In this document: piece after piece, positions 1 through 7,622 of the stretch
Position numbering within the stretch: position 1 is the stretch's first letter
Layout: each line of letters starts with the position of its first letter
Assembly: GCA_035297145.1 (NCBI GenBank)
Contig: DATGZN010000047.1
Location: 1 to 64,000, forward strand
From: QHXW01 sp035297145
GTDB taxonomy: Bacteria > Acidobacteriota > Terriglobia > Bryobacterales > Bryobacteraceae
Direction of reading: 5' to 3'
DNA: 64,000 nucleotides
Made by a program: the position numbers and the translations under genes
The notes under the pieces: model-generated
Database searches by the model: none
What the model was told of the DNA's origin: nothing
Seen by the model: the letters and a program-made list of their open reading frames with translations, nothing else

Positions 1-1
1 T

Positions 2-2005
2 TACGCTTCGGTGGCCGAACTGATCGCCGACATACAGAGATATCTGGAGCACCGGCCGGTGCTGGCATCGCCGCCGAGCCGCCTTTATCGGGCGCGGAAG
101 TTTCTTCGCAGGCAGAGACTGGCCGTTTTCGGCGCGGCCGCTGGGCTTGCGATCACCCTGGTAAGCGGTGCGATGGTCTGGTCGCTGGTCCACCGCGACT
201 TCGCGTCCAGACCCAAGCTGACCGAGAAGGATACCATTGTCCTGGCGGATTTCGATAATACGACGGGCGACCCGATCTTCGACGGCACGCTTCGCCAAGG
301 CTTGACCATTCAACTCGAACAATCGCCGTTTCTCAAAATCATGGATGAGGAGCAGATGCAGCGCGGGCTTCGCCTTATGGGTCTTCCGCCTAGCGCCCGC
401 GTCACCAACCAAACCGCGCACGAAATCTGCGTCCGCGAAGGAGGCGAGGCTACCATCGGCGGCACAATCGCGAGCCTGGGGAAAAGCTACGTCATTACGC
501 TTCAGGCCATCACTTGCCAGGATGGTGCGACGCTCGCCCGCCAGCAGATCCAAGCTAAAGACAAAGAGCACGTCTTGAATGCATTGGGAACCGCCGCGAC
601 GGCTCTTCGCAGCAAGCTGGGAGAATCTCACGATTCGATTCAGAAGTTCAGCCGTCCAGTGGAATATCAAGTCACCACGCCATCGCTCGAAGCCCTTCAC
701 AACTTCAGTGAGGCCATGTCGGTGATGAACCAGGGTCATTTTCTGGACTCTGTGCCGTTTCTTGAGCGCGCGGTCGGCATCGACCCGAATTTCGCTACGG
801 CTTACGAATACCTGGCCGTCGCGTATTACCAGGCGGGGGATTCGGCCAAGACGTGGGAATACGCAAAAAAGGCCTTCGCATTGATCAATCGTGTCTCCGA
901 GTGGGAGCGCGATATGATCGCGGAGGTCTACTATGGAAACACCGGCGAGTCAGAAAAAGAGATTGATTTCTGCCGATCGGGCATCCGCAACTATCCCCGA
1001 TTCTGGGGATTCCATAATAACTTGGGCGAGATCCTTATCTACCTGGGTCAATACGACGAGGGATTGCGGGAAGGTCTGGAAGCGACTCGCTTGGAGCCCA
1101 ACGCGGAACCTCCTTACCGCCGCCAATTGGACGGCTACCTGTGCCTGGATCGGCTTGCCGAGGCCAGACAGTTAACAGAGAAATTGCGGACGCAGGGCCT
1201 TGGCGGAGCGAGAATTCACCAGCGTTTCCTCGAACTCGCTTATGTCGACGACGATCGGACGGCCATCGACCGCGAGATTCAATGGTTTCGAGGCAAGCCG
1301 GAGGAGTACCTGAGCCTTGGGTTGCAGGCAGCCGACCGAAATGTTCACGGCCGGCGCCGCGAGTCGCGCGACCTCTACCAACGGGCCGCGGAGACGGCGT
1401 TGCGCAACGGACTCAAGAGCGTCGCCTCCGAACTCCAGGAAGCCGATGCGCTGGTAGACACGCTCGCGGGCAACTGCCAGACCGCGCGTCACCTGAAGCG
1501 TCCCGCGCTGGCGCTGGCGATCTGCGGCGATGCGGCCCGGGCGGAAAAGCTTGCCGCAGAAACCTCGAAGGTCTTTCCAAACGGAACGATTTGGAATACC
1601 GTGCAGCTACCCGCGATTCGCGCCGCGATTGCCCTCAACCGCGACCAATCGGCGAAAAGCGTCGAACTGCTAGCATCCGCCGTGTCATATGAGCGCTCTT
1701 ACCTCGAACCGGTTTACTTGCGCGGATTGGCTTACCTGCGCCTGCACAAAGGCGCAGAAGCAGCGGCGGAGTTTCGAAAAATCGCGGATCACAAGGGCGT
1801 CAGTTGGGGCGCTACCTGGGTCCACCCCTATTGGGGACAGTTCTATTCGGTCTCCTGGCTAGGGATGGCGCGCGGCTTTGCCCTCGCGGGCGATACGGCA
1901 AAAGCCAAAAAGGCATTCCAGGACTTCTTTGAACTGTGGCAGAACGCTGATGCCGACATCCCGATTCTTCAGCAAGCTAGAGCGGAATACGCCAGGCTGC
2001 AGTGA
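2..2005 (+). CDS. C-terminal part of a receptor-like Ser/Thr protein kinase with TolB-like and TPR regions (5' truncated by window)
   Basis: The open frame is already running at base 2, so only the C-terminal part of the gene is visible. The first residues (YASVAEL..DIQRYLEHRPV) match the end of bacterial Hanks-type kinase domains, where the last helix is followed by a proline-rich linker. A single membrane segment (about residues 36-60) comes next, then a TolB/FlgO-like stretch beginning near TEKDTIVLADFDNTTGDP, and after about residue 225 a long series of TPR-like helices to the end. Acidobacteria carry many such kinases with extracytoplasmic TPR tails. The kinase catalytic motifs lie upstream of the window, so kinase activity is inferred. 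The next gene, 149 bases on, is an ECF sigma factor, a common partner of these kinases. Confidence 0.8.
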   Translation, partial: YASVAELIADIQRYLEHRPVLASPPSRLYRARKFLRRQRLAVFGAAAGLAITLVSGAMVWSLVHRDFASRPKLTEKDTIVLADFDNTTGDPIFDGTLRQGLTIQLEQSPFLKIMDEEQMQRGLRLMGLPPSARVTNQTAHEICVREGGEATIGGTIASLGKSYVITLQAITCQDGATLARQQIQAKDKEHVLNALGTAATALRSKLGESHDSIQKFSRPVEYQVTTPSLEALHNFSEAMSVMNQGHFLDSVPFLERAVGIDPNFATAYEYLAVAYYQAGDSAKTWEYAKKAFALINRVSEWERDMIAEVYYGNTGESEKEIDFCRSGIRNYPRFWGFHNNLGEILIYLGQYDEGLREGLEATRLEPNAEPPYRRQLDGYLCLDRLAEARQLTEKLRTQGLGGARIHQRFLELAYVDDDRTAIDREIQWFRGKPEEYLSLGLQAADRNVHGRRRESRDLYQRAAETALRNGLKSVASELQEADALVDTLAGNCQTARHLKRPALALAICGDAARAEKLAAETSKVFPNGTIWNTVQLPAIRAAIALNRDQSAKSVELLASAVSYERSYLEPVYLRGLAYLRLHKGAEAAAEFRKIADHKGVSWGATWVHPYWGQFYSVSWLGMARGFALAGDTAKAKKAFQDFFELWQNADADIPILQQARAEYARLQ

Positions 2006-2070
2006 GAGACTGACAACGATGGAAGCGTGCGATCCCCGACCTTCCGGTTGTCCAACAAGCTAAAGCTGAG

Positions 2071-2151
2071 TCCGCTAAACAACTATAATTGCGTGTAACT
2101 TTGCAACTCCGGATTCCTTATCCTGTTTAGCGGAATGCCCGTGAGGATAAG
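2071..2151 (+). promoter_or_regulatory. Nested inverted repeats around a TATAAT box upstream of the sigma factor
   Basis: TCCGCTAAACA (2071-2081) is repeated perfectly in inverted form at 2124-2134. A second pair, CTTATCC (2117-2123) and GGATAAG (2145-2151), interlocks with it, so the two hairpins are mutually exclusive in RNA. A consensus -10 box TATAAT sits at 2084-2089, just after the first arm; I see no strong -35. The last arm covers the purine-rich ribosome-binding region in front of the ATG at 2155. The arrangement could be an operator or an RNA switch; function is inferred. Confidence 0.45.
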
Positions 2152-2154
2152 AGC

Positions 2155-2898
2155 ATGACGAACGGCCAGACCATGCACACCCGGCCGGGATCATCCCAAT
2201 TCCCGACAACGCGGTGGACCCTGGTGGTCGCTGCCGGCGGCCCACATCGGAAGGAAGCTCGCTCCGCTCTGGTATCCCTCTGTGAGAACTACTGGTATCC
2301 GTTGTATGCATATCTGCGCCGCCGCGGTTATTCGGCGGATGAGGCGCAGGATCTCACACAGGAGTTCTTCGTGCGCGTGCTAGAAGGGCGATATCTCGAT
2401 CGCGCTGACCCGGAAAAGGGCCGGTTCCGGTCCTTTATTTTGACTTCCTTGAAATTCTTTGTGGCCGACGAAGAAGACCGCCAACGCGCGCGCAAACGCG
2501 GCGGCGGCCTGCTTGTGCCGCTTGAATTCTCGTCAGGCGAGGACCGCTACCAACGCGAGCCTGCGCACGATGAGACGCCGGAGCGGATCTTCGAACGGCG
2601 CTGGGCGCTTTCGGTCCTCGATCGAGTCGTTGAGAGATTGCGGAACGAGTTCGTGCAGCACGGCCGCCCCGAGCATTTCGAACGGTTGAAGGTGTTCCTT
2701 CTCGGTCAGTCCGATGCGCCCTATGCCGCACTAGCTCGCGAAATGAACACTTCAGAAGGAGCGCTCAAGGTGGCCATTCACAGGCTTCGCAAGCGGTACC
2801 GGGAGCTCTTTCGCCAGGAAATCGCAGACACTGTCGCAGATCCCGCCGAAGTGGAATCCGAACTCCGGTTTCTGGCGGCGGTGCTCACGAAAAGGTAG
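2155..2898 (+). CDS. RNA polymerase sigma factor, ECF-like (sigma-70 regions 2 and 4)
   Basis: A 247-residue protein with sigma region 2 at about residues 40-105 (YLRRRGYSADEAQDLTQEFF) and a region 4 helix-turn-helix near residues 180-225 (APYAALAREMNTSEGALKVA). The N-terminal TTRWTLV motif and long region 2/4 linker are typical of the ECF-like sigma factors paired with Ser/Thr kinases in Planctomycetes and Acidobacteria. It would direct RNA polymerase to a specific regulon under control of a signalling partner; the kinase-type gene just upstream is the natural candidate. Start: ATG 2155 with a GAGGA-type site about 10 bases before; the second Met (2173) is a possible alternative. No anti-sigma gene follows. 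Confidence 0.85.
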   Translation: MTNGQTMHTRPGSSQFPTTRWTLVVAAGGPHRKEARSALVSLCENYWYPLYAYLRRRGYSADEAQDLTQEFFVRVLEGRYLDRADPEKGRFRSFILTSLKFFVADEEDRQRARKRGGGLLVPLEFSSGEDRYQREPAHDETPERIFERRWALSVLDRVVERLRNEFVQHGRPEHFERLKVFLLGQSDAPYAALAREMNTSEGALKVAIHRLRKRYRELFRQEIADTVADPAEVESELRFLAAVLTKR

Positions 2899-2956
2899 CG
2901 GCCTGCGAGTTCTAGCTGGCGACTAAGTAGACATTTCCAACGGACCACCCCTTGAG

Positions 2957-3000
2957 GAGCGCCTCCGGCAGCGCTCCGCCGCTCGGTTACGCTCAGCGGC
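2957..3000. repeat. REP-like double hairpin in the 2899-3208 intergenic stretch
   Basis: The 310 bases between the sigma factor and the ATP-grasp gene hold no convincing ORF. They contain two adjacent hairpins: GAGCGC (2957-2962) with GCGCTC (2971-2976), and GCCGCT (2978-2983) with AGCGGC (2995-3000). This looks like a repetitive extragenic palindrome; it may also end transcription after the sigma gene. Downstream, only the promoter of the next operon is recognisable. Confidence 0.45.
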
Positions 3001-3165
3001 TGGGCATGACAAACTACACGGATACGAGGTTGTGGGACATTACTCCCCATAAGTCGTTAGCATTTACTGATCCGGCCGCGGTGATCAGGATTGCCGGAGC
3101 CAGTCGTAGCATGCTGCCTGGATTACCCCACAAGCGCCGCTTATGCGGCCCCAAAGAAATTTGGA

Positions 3166-3194
3166 TTGGGCGTCCTCCACCCCGGTGTTACACT
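3166..3194 (+). promoter_or_regulatory. Predicted promoter of the ATP-grasp operon
   Basis: TTGGGC (3166-3171), a 17-base spacer and TACACT (3189-3194) form a plausible sigma-70-type promoter. The -10 box ends 14 bases before the ATG at 3209, which would leave a very short leader and fits the lack of a clear Shine-Dalgarno sequence there. Confidence 0.4.
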
Positions 3195-3208
3195 TCCCTC
3201 CAGTGGCG

Positions 3209-4684
3209 ATGGCCGCGCAATCCAGGCCTGATTCCCTTTTTCGGGGATACGATCTCGGCGACTACTTTGACGAGATGTTCGCCGCTTCGGGCGAGCCACG
3301 CCCGCATTACCGCAAGCTGTTTCTGGAGCTGGCTGGGATGGCAACCGCGCAGTTCGACGAGCGCCGGCAGCTTGCAGATTTTTCCTTCCTGCTTCACGGC
3401 ATTACCTTCACTGTATATAGCGACGGCCGGGGAACCGAGCGCCTTTTCCCGTTCGATCTGGTGCCGCGCATCCTCCCGCGCTCGGAATGGAACCACATCG
3501 AGCGCGGCCTCACGCAGCGCGTGCTGGCGCTGAACTCATTCCTGCAGGACATCTACGGACCGCAACGTATTCTCAAGGACCGGCGGATGCCACGATCGCT
3601 GGTGTATTCCTGCCGGCACTTCCGGCGCGAGATGATCGGAGTTTCGGTGCCCAACGGTATTTACACCCACGTGGCCGGCATCGATCTGGTGCGCGATTCC
3701 GCGACCGGCGAATTCCTGGTGCTCGAAGACAACGTGCGCACACCGAGCGGCGTCTCTTACGTCGTCGAGAACCGCGCGGTGATGACGCGAACATTCCCTC
3801 GGGCGTTTCAATTGCACGAAGTGCTGCCGGTTGAGCATTACCCCATGGAGTTGTGCCAGGTGCTCCGCTCCATCGCTCCGCGCGGGGGCGACAATCCCGT
3901 GATCGTCCTGCTCACGCCCGGTATTTTCAATAGCGCCTACTTCGAACATACGTTCTTGGCGCAGCAAATGGGCGTCGAACTGGTGGAAGGGCGCGACCTC
4001 ATCGTCGATGGCGACGTGGTTTACATGAAGACCATTCATGGACTGACGCGCGTGGACGTCATTTACCGGCGCATCGACGACGAATATCTCGATTCCCTCA
4101 CGTTTCGCTCGGATTCGCTGCTGGGCGTTCCCGGCCTGATGGGCGCGTATCGCGCCGGCAACGTCGCGCTGGCCAATGCTGTCGGAAATGGCGTGGCCGA
4201 CGACAAGGCCATCTACGCCTACGTGCCCGAGTTCATCCGCTACTACCTGGGCGAAGAGCCGGTGCTGCGGAATGTCGAGACCTGGTTGTGCTCTAAACCC
4301 GATCATCTCGCCTACGTGCTGGAGCATCTCGATCAACTCGTGGTGAAGGAAGTGGGGGAATCCGGCGGATATGGCATGCTGATGGGACCGATGTCGAGCC
4401 GCGCTACTATCGAACAGTTCAGAGATCGGCTGGTGGCCGATCCGCGAAACTACATCGCGCAGCCCGTCATCCGGCTTTCCCGCTGCCCGTCCTACGATCC
4501 CGCGGCGGGCGGCATGGCGGGCCGGCACATCGATCTGCGGCCTTACTGCCTGTTCAACGGTGAGAAAGTAGTCCTCGTGCCCGGCGGACTGACGCGTGTG
4601 GCGCTCAAGCCTGGTTCGCTCGTCGTCAATTCCTCGCAAGGCGGCGGCAGCAAGGACACCTGGGTGCTGCGGGGAGAAGCCTGA
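3209..4684 (+). CDS. Circularly permuted type 2 ATP-grasp protein (DUF404/DUF407)
   Basis: A 491-residue protein of the circularly permuted ATP-grasp family. Landmarks include the YDLGDYFDEMF N-terminus, the LVLEDNVRTPSGVSY segment, the VDVIYRRIDDEYLDS nucleotide-site region and the basic/glycine-rich VVKEVGESGGYGML loop; the end carries RVALKPGSLVVNSSQGGGSKD. These enzymes are predicted to be ATP-dependent carboxylate-amine/thiol ligases, probably acting on peptides. The frame is open upstream to 3143, but MAAQSRPDSLF at 3209 fits the family start and the promoter. It is the first gene of a three-gene operon with an alpha-E protein and a transglutaminase, the classical partners of this family; TGATG overlap with the next gene. 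The true substrate is unknown. Confidence 0.88.
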   Translation: MAAQSRPDSLFRGYDLGDYFDEMFAASGEPRPHYRKLFLELAGMATAQFDERRQLADFSFLLHGITFTVYSDGRGTERLFPFDLVPRILPRSEWNHIERGLTQRVLALNSFLQDIYGPQRILKDRRMPRSLVYSCRHFRREMIGVSVPNGIYTHVAGIDLVRDSATGEFLVLEDNVRTPSGVSYVVENRAVMTRTFPRAFQLHEVLPVEHYPMELCQVLRSIAPRGGDNPVIVLLTPGIFNSAYFEHTFLAQQMGVELVEGRDLIVDGDVVYMKTIHGLTRVDVIYRRIDDEYLDSLTFRSDSLLGVPGLMGAYRAGNVALANAVGNGVADDKAIYAYVPEFIRYYLGEEPVLRNVETWLCSKPDHLAYVLEHLDQLVVKEVGESGGYGMLMGPMSSRATIEQFRDRLVADPRNYIAQPVIRLSRCPSYDPAAGGMAGRHIDLRPYCLFNGEKVVLVPGGLTRVALKPGSLVVNSSQGGGSKDTWVLRGEA

Positions 4685-5634
4685 TGCTTTCCCGCATCGC
4701 CGACTCGCTATTCTGGATCGCGCGCTACATGGAGCGCGCCGAGGACATGGCCCGCATCCTCGAAGTGAACTACCACATGCTGCTGGACCCTTCTACGCAG
4801 ACCGTGCGCCTGCGCTGGGGTCCGCTGGTGGCGATCAGCGGCGAACAGGAGCGCTTCTCCGCCCACTATGAACAGCCCGACGCGCGCAACGTTTTCGAGT
4901 TTCTCGCCTTCCACCAGGACAATCCCGACTCCATCGTGCGCTGCGTCCAGATGGTTCGCGAGAACGCCCGCACCATCCGCGACCGCATCTCGCGCGAAAT
5001 GTGGGAAGACGTCAACAGCCTTTATCATGCCGTGATGGCGTTTAAGCCGGAAGAGGAGATGGCCGTCGGTCCGCACCGTTTCTGCAACGCCATCAAGTTC
5101 GGCAGCCATCGATTTCACGGTGTCGCCGACGATACCTTGCCCCACGACGAAGGCTGGCACTTCCTGCAGGCCGGCCGCGCGCTCGAACGTGCTTCCATGA
5201 CCGCGCGCATCGTGGACGTCGAATACCATCAGCTACTCGAACGCGCCCTCGAAGCCGCCGACAATCATCAGTGGATGGCCGTACTGAAATCGGTGGCGGC
5301 TTATGAAATTTACCGCCGGGAGTATCACTCGCGCATCGAACCTGAGAAGGTGGCCGAACTCCTGATCCTGCATCCACAGCACCCCCGGTCCATCCGTTTC
5401 AACATCGCTGCGTTACAGCAGGCATTGCGCGCCATCAGTGGAACGCGGTCGGGCTCCTACGCCAACGAAGCCGAGCGGCTGACCGGCAAACTGCACGAGA
5501 CCCTGATGTACGATCGCATTCAGGACATCTTTTCGCGCGGGCTACACCCGTTTTTGACAGAGATGCAAAATACCTGCCGATCGATCGGCGAGCAGATCGC
5601 GCGCACTTACTTCTATTACGCGGTGGTGGCATGA
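4684..5634 (+). CDS. Alpha-E domain-containing protein (DUF403)
   Basis: A 316-residue, mostly alpha-helical protein that matches the alpha-E family over its whole length: it opens MLSRIADSLFWIARYMERAEDMARILE and has the SREMWEDVNSLYHAV helix near residue 105. The biochemical role is not established. In many bacteria the gene lies between a circularly permuted ATP-grasp ligase and a transglutaminase-like protease, as here, which suggests a shared role in making or processing a peptide-type conjugate. The start ATG overlaps the preceding stop (TGATG), and the stop overlaps the next start (ATGA), so the three are likely translated together. Confidence 0.88.
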   Translation: MLSRIADSLFWIARYMERAEDMARILEVNYHMLLDPSTQTVRLRWGPLVAISGEQERFSAHYEQPDARNVFEFLAFHQDNPDSIVRCVQMVRENARTIRDRISREMWEDVNSLYHAVMAFKPEEEMAVGPHRFCNAIKFGSHRFHGVADDTLPHDEGWHFLQAGRALERASMTARIVDVEYHQLLERALEAADNHQWMAVLKSVAAYEIYRREYHSRIEPEKVAELLILHPQHPRSIRFNIAALQQALRAISGTRSGSYANEAERLTGKLHETLMYDRIQDIFSRGLHPFLTEMQNTCRSIGEQIARTYFYYAVVA

Positions 5635-6599
5635 ACCGGTACCGCATCTTCCACGTTACCGAATTTGAATACGACGGCCCCGTTTCCGAAAGCTACAACG
5701 AACTGCATCTGCGGCCCCGGCAGGATGATGAGCAGACTTGCCTGTCTTTCCGTCTCTCGACCGATCCCGCCGCGCGAGCTACCAGTCATGTCGACGCCTT
5801 GGGCAATTGGGTGCACCGGTTTAACGTGCTGGCCGAACATCGCCATCTACGCGTAGAGTCGGACTCCGTGGTGCTGGTGCACCAGCCCCGTGCGTTGCCC
5901 GAGAACGGCATCAAGCTGGCGGAACTGGATGCAAGCGCCGAAGAGCTGGACGAGTTCTACGACCTGCTGGCGCCCACCGTCTACGTGCCGCATGCCGCTT
6001 CGGTGCGTGACCTGATCGCCGACGCCGAACGCGCGGCCGGCGGTGCCGTATCGGGATTCGCGCGCGCGGCCATCGAGACCATTCATCAGCGATTCCGCTA
6101 CGAGAAGGGCGCCACGCACGTGCAGTCCTCGATCGGTGACGTACTCACCACTGGCGCCGGTGTGTGCCAGGATTTCGCGCATCTGCTGCTGGCCGTGCTG
6201 CGCATGCGCGGCCTTCCGGCGCGTTACGTTTCGGGATACCTGGTTCCGCGCCGCACTGCTGAGCCCGGCACAAACGTCGAGGAAGTGATTGGCGGTCAGG
6301 CATCCCATGCCTGGGCCGAAGCGTATGTGCCGGGTTCCGGGTGGATCGGCCTGGACCCGACGCTCGGTTCCGTCGTGGGTGTGCAGCATGTCCGCGTCGC
6401 CTACGGGCGCGATTACGGCGACGTGCCGCCGGTCCGCGGCGTGTACAAAGGCCACGCGGGCCAGCGCCTCTCGGTGGACGTAGGCGTTCGTCCCGCACTC
6501 GATAGCGAGGGCTGGGAGCGCCTGCAGGAGACCGCCGCGCGGCCCGTCAGCGCACCGCGCCACAGCGAGCCGCAGCAGCAGGAGCAACAACAACAGTAA
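5631..6599 (+). CDS. Transglutaminase-like cysteine protease family protein
   Basis: A 322-residue protein with the N-terminal beta region typical of bacterial transglutaminase-like proteins (YRIFHVTEFEYDGPVSESYNELHLRPR) followed by the papain-like catalytic core. The likely triad is Cys179 (GAGVCQDFAH), His226 (SHAWAEAYVP) and Asp242 (WIGLDPTLG). There is no signal peptide, so it should be cytoplasmic. These proteins probably hydrolyse or transfer amide bonds on products of the linked ATP-grasp ligase. The last dozen residues are a glutamine-rich tail (QQQEQQQQ), not part of the fold. It is the third gene of the operon, joined by an ATGA overlap. Confidence 0.87.
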   Translation: MNRYRIFHVTEFEYDGPVSESYNELHLRPRQDDEQTCLSFRLSTDPAARATSHVDALGNWVHRFNVLAEHRHLRVESDSVVLVHQPRALPENGIKLAELDASAEELDEFYDLLAPTVYVPHAASVRDLIADAERAAGGAVSGFARAAIETIHQRFRYEKGATHVQSSIGDVLTTGAGVCQDFAHLLLAVLRMRGLPARYVSGYLVPRRTAEPGTNVEEVIGGQASHAWAEAYVPGSGWIGLDPTLGSVVGVQHVRVAYGRDYGDVPPVRGVYKGHAGQRLSVDVGVRPALDSEGWERLQETAARPVSAPRHSEPQQQEQQQQ

Positions 6600-6610
6600 C
6601 TGGGCGCGAG

Positions 6611-6814
6611 TCAGTCGAATTTCAGGCCTTGCTCCCGTAGCTCCTTCTTCAGCGGATCGTCCTTGTCGCTCTCGTCGGGGATTGTCGTCTCAACCACCGG
6701 GTGGTTCATGGTCCACATGAGTTCTTCAATTTCCTCGGGCCGCATATACATACCCGTCAACGCACCGAATCCTAGAGCCATGCAAACTATCCCTTTGCAA
6801 AGTCGAGTTTTCAT
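6611..6814 (-). CDS. Small putative secreted or membrane-anchored protein
   Basis: A 67-residue protein I cannot assign. The first 22 residues (MKTRLCKGIVCMALGFGALTG) look like a signal peptide or anchor. The rest is acidic and polar, with an RPEEIEELMWTMNHP motif and a charged end (DKDDPLKKELREQGLKFD). The strong charge pattern after the leader argues for real coding. It is last in a minus-strand group after a small membrane protein and a thioesterase, and its stop lies 11 bases from the convergent transglutaminase stop. Confidence 0.6.
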   Translation of the reverse strand: MKTRLCKGIVCMALGFGALTGMYMRPEEIEELMWTMNHPVVETTIPDESDKDDPLKKELREQGLKFD

Positions 6815-6911
6815 TAGTCTTCCCCCGATCGCCCGACGCGTAAGAAAGCGCCGCGCGCCAACACTGGTTGCTTTTAGCCCGTCAAAAGACGGACGGAGTC
6901 GTGGCGGATGC

Positions 6912-7142
6912 TTAGGCGATCGGAGGGGCCCGGTTGGAAATTACCGAGAGGACCGGAGTTGGTGGACCATCTTTACCGGAAAACGGACCATATACGTACA
7001 GCGTAATGACGGCCGCTACGAACAACCAGAATGGCGTCAGAATGGCCCAGGGCAGGCTGGACGCGCCGGGCAGAAGGGCAACGAGCGCTATCGCGATACA
7101 AAAGAACGCGATCGTCCGGCGCGCGTGAATCAGAGTCAGCAC
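6912..7142 (-). CDS. Small two-helix membrane protein
   Basis: A 76-residue protein with two hydrophobic segments (about residues 10-28, FFCIAIALVALLPG, and 32-51, AILTPFWLFVAAVITLYVY). It starts at GTG 7142, 12 bases after the stop of the upstream thioesterase gene, so it is probably cotranscribed. The C-terminal 25 residues are proline-rich. I know no function for it; the coding call rests on gene spacing and hydrophobic pattern. Confidence 0.45.
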   Translation of the reverse strand: MLTLIHARRTIAFFCIAIALVALLPGASSLPWAILTPFWLFVAAVITLYVYGPFSGKDGPPTPVLSVISNRAPPIA

Positions 7143-7154
7143 TTCAACTAGATT

Positions 7155-7559
7155 CTACTGGATCCCGAACATCGCCCGGTACTTCACCGGCAGCCGCACC
7201 GGCTCCATCTCCCGATTGCAAAAGATGTGGCGTGTCGACCCCGTGGCCAGTCTGCGCCCGCCTTCCGCCAGCCGCATTTCATAGTGGAAGCCCACCACGC
7301 GTGAGTTGGCTTCGGCCACATGTGTTTCCACGATCACTTCGTCATCGAACCGCGCCGGGTACCGGTACCGGCACTGAGCCTCCACAACGGCCAGAAGCAC
7401 ACCGTCGTCCCGCTCCATGTCCTTGTAACGGAATCCCAGCGCTTTGCAGAATTCCACACGGGCGACCTCCATCCAGACGAGGTAATTTGCGTAGTAAACC
7501 ACGCCCATCTGGTCGGTTTCGGCATAGCGGACGCGCAGACGCGTCTGGTGTGGGGACAT
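7155..7559 (-). CDS. Acyl-CoA thioesterase of the YbgC/FadM (4-hydroxybenzoyl-CoA thioesterase) type
   Basis: A 134-residue hotdog-fold protein, the usual length for the family. The active-site motif RYAETDQMGVVYYANYLVWME (about residues 10-30) has the Asp and Tyr typical of YbgC-type enzymes; the C-terminal half carries TGSTRHIFCNREMEPVRLP. It should hydrolyse short acyl-CoA or acyl-ACP thioesters in the cytoplasm. It is transcribed away from the molybdopterin synthase gene, from a divergent 63-base region, and leads a minus-strand group with two small genes. Confidence 0.87.
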   Translation of the reverse strand: MSPHQTRLRVRYAETDQMGVVYYANYLVWMEVARVEFCKALGFRYKDMERDDGVLLAVVEAQCRYRYPARFDDEVIVETHVAEANSRVVGFHYEMRLAEGGRRLATGSTRHIFCNREMEPVRLPVKYRAMFGIQ

Positions 7560-7604
7560 GCGCGCGATTATGACCGCAACCGGTTTCCGCTCGCAACCGT
7601 CTGT

Positions 7605-7610
7605 TAAACT
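7605..7610 (+). promoter_or_regulatory. Predicted -10 box (TAAACT) of the molybdopterin synthase gene
   Basis: TGTTAAACT contains a TG-extended TAAACT box ending 12 bases before the ATG at 7623. Only a weak -35 (TTTCCG region) is visible. The same TAAACT word precedes the genes at 32445 and 51978. Confidence 0.35.
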
Positions 7611-7622
7611 GGCAACTGGAAA

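Noticed and set aside
3536..4639. Long reading frame on the minus strand (367 codons) inside the ATP-grasp gene
   Set aside because: Antisense shadow of a clear family match; GC-rich codon use commonly leaves such open frames. No domain and no promoter.
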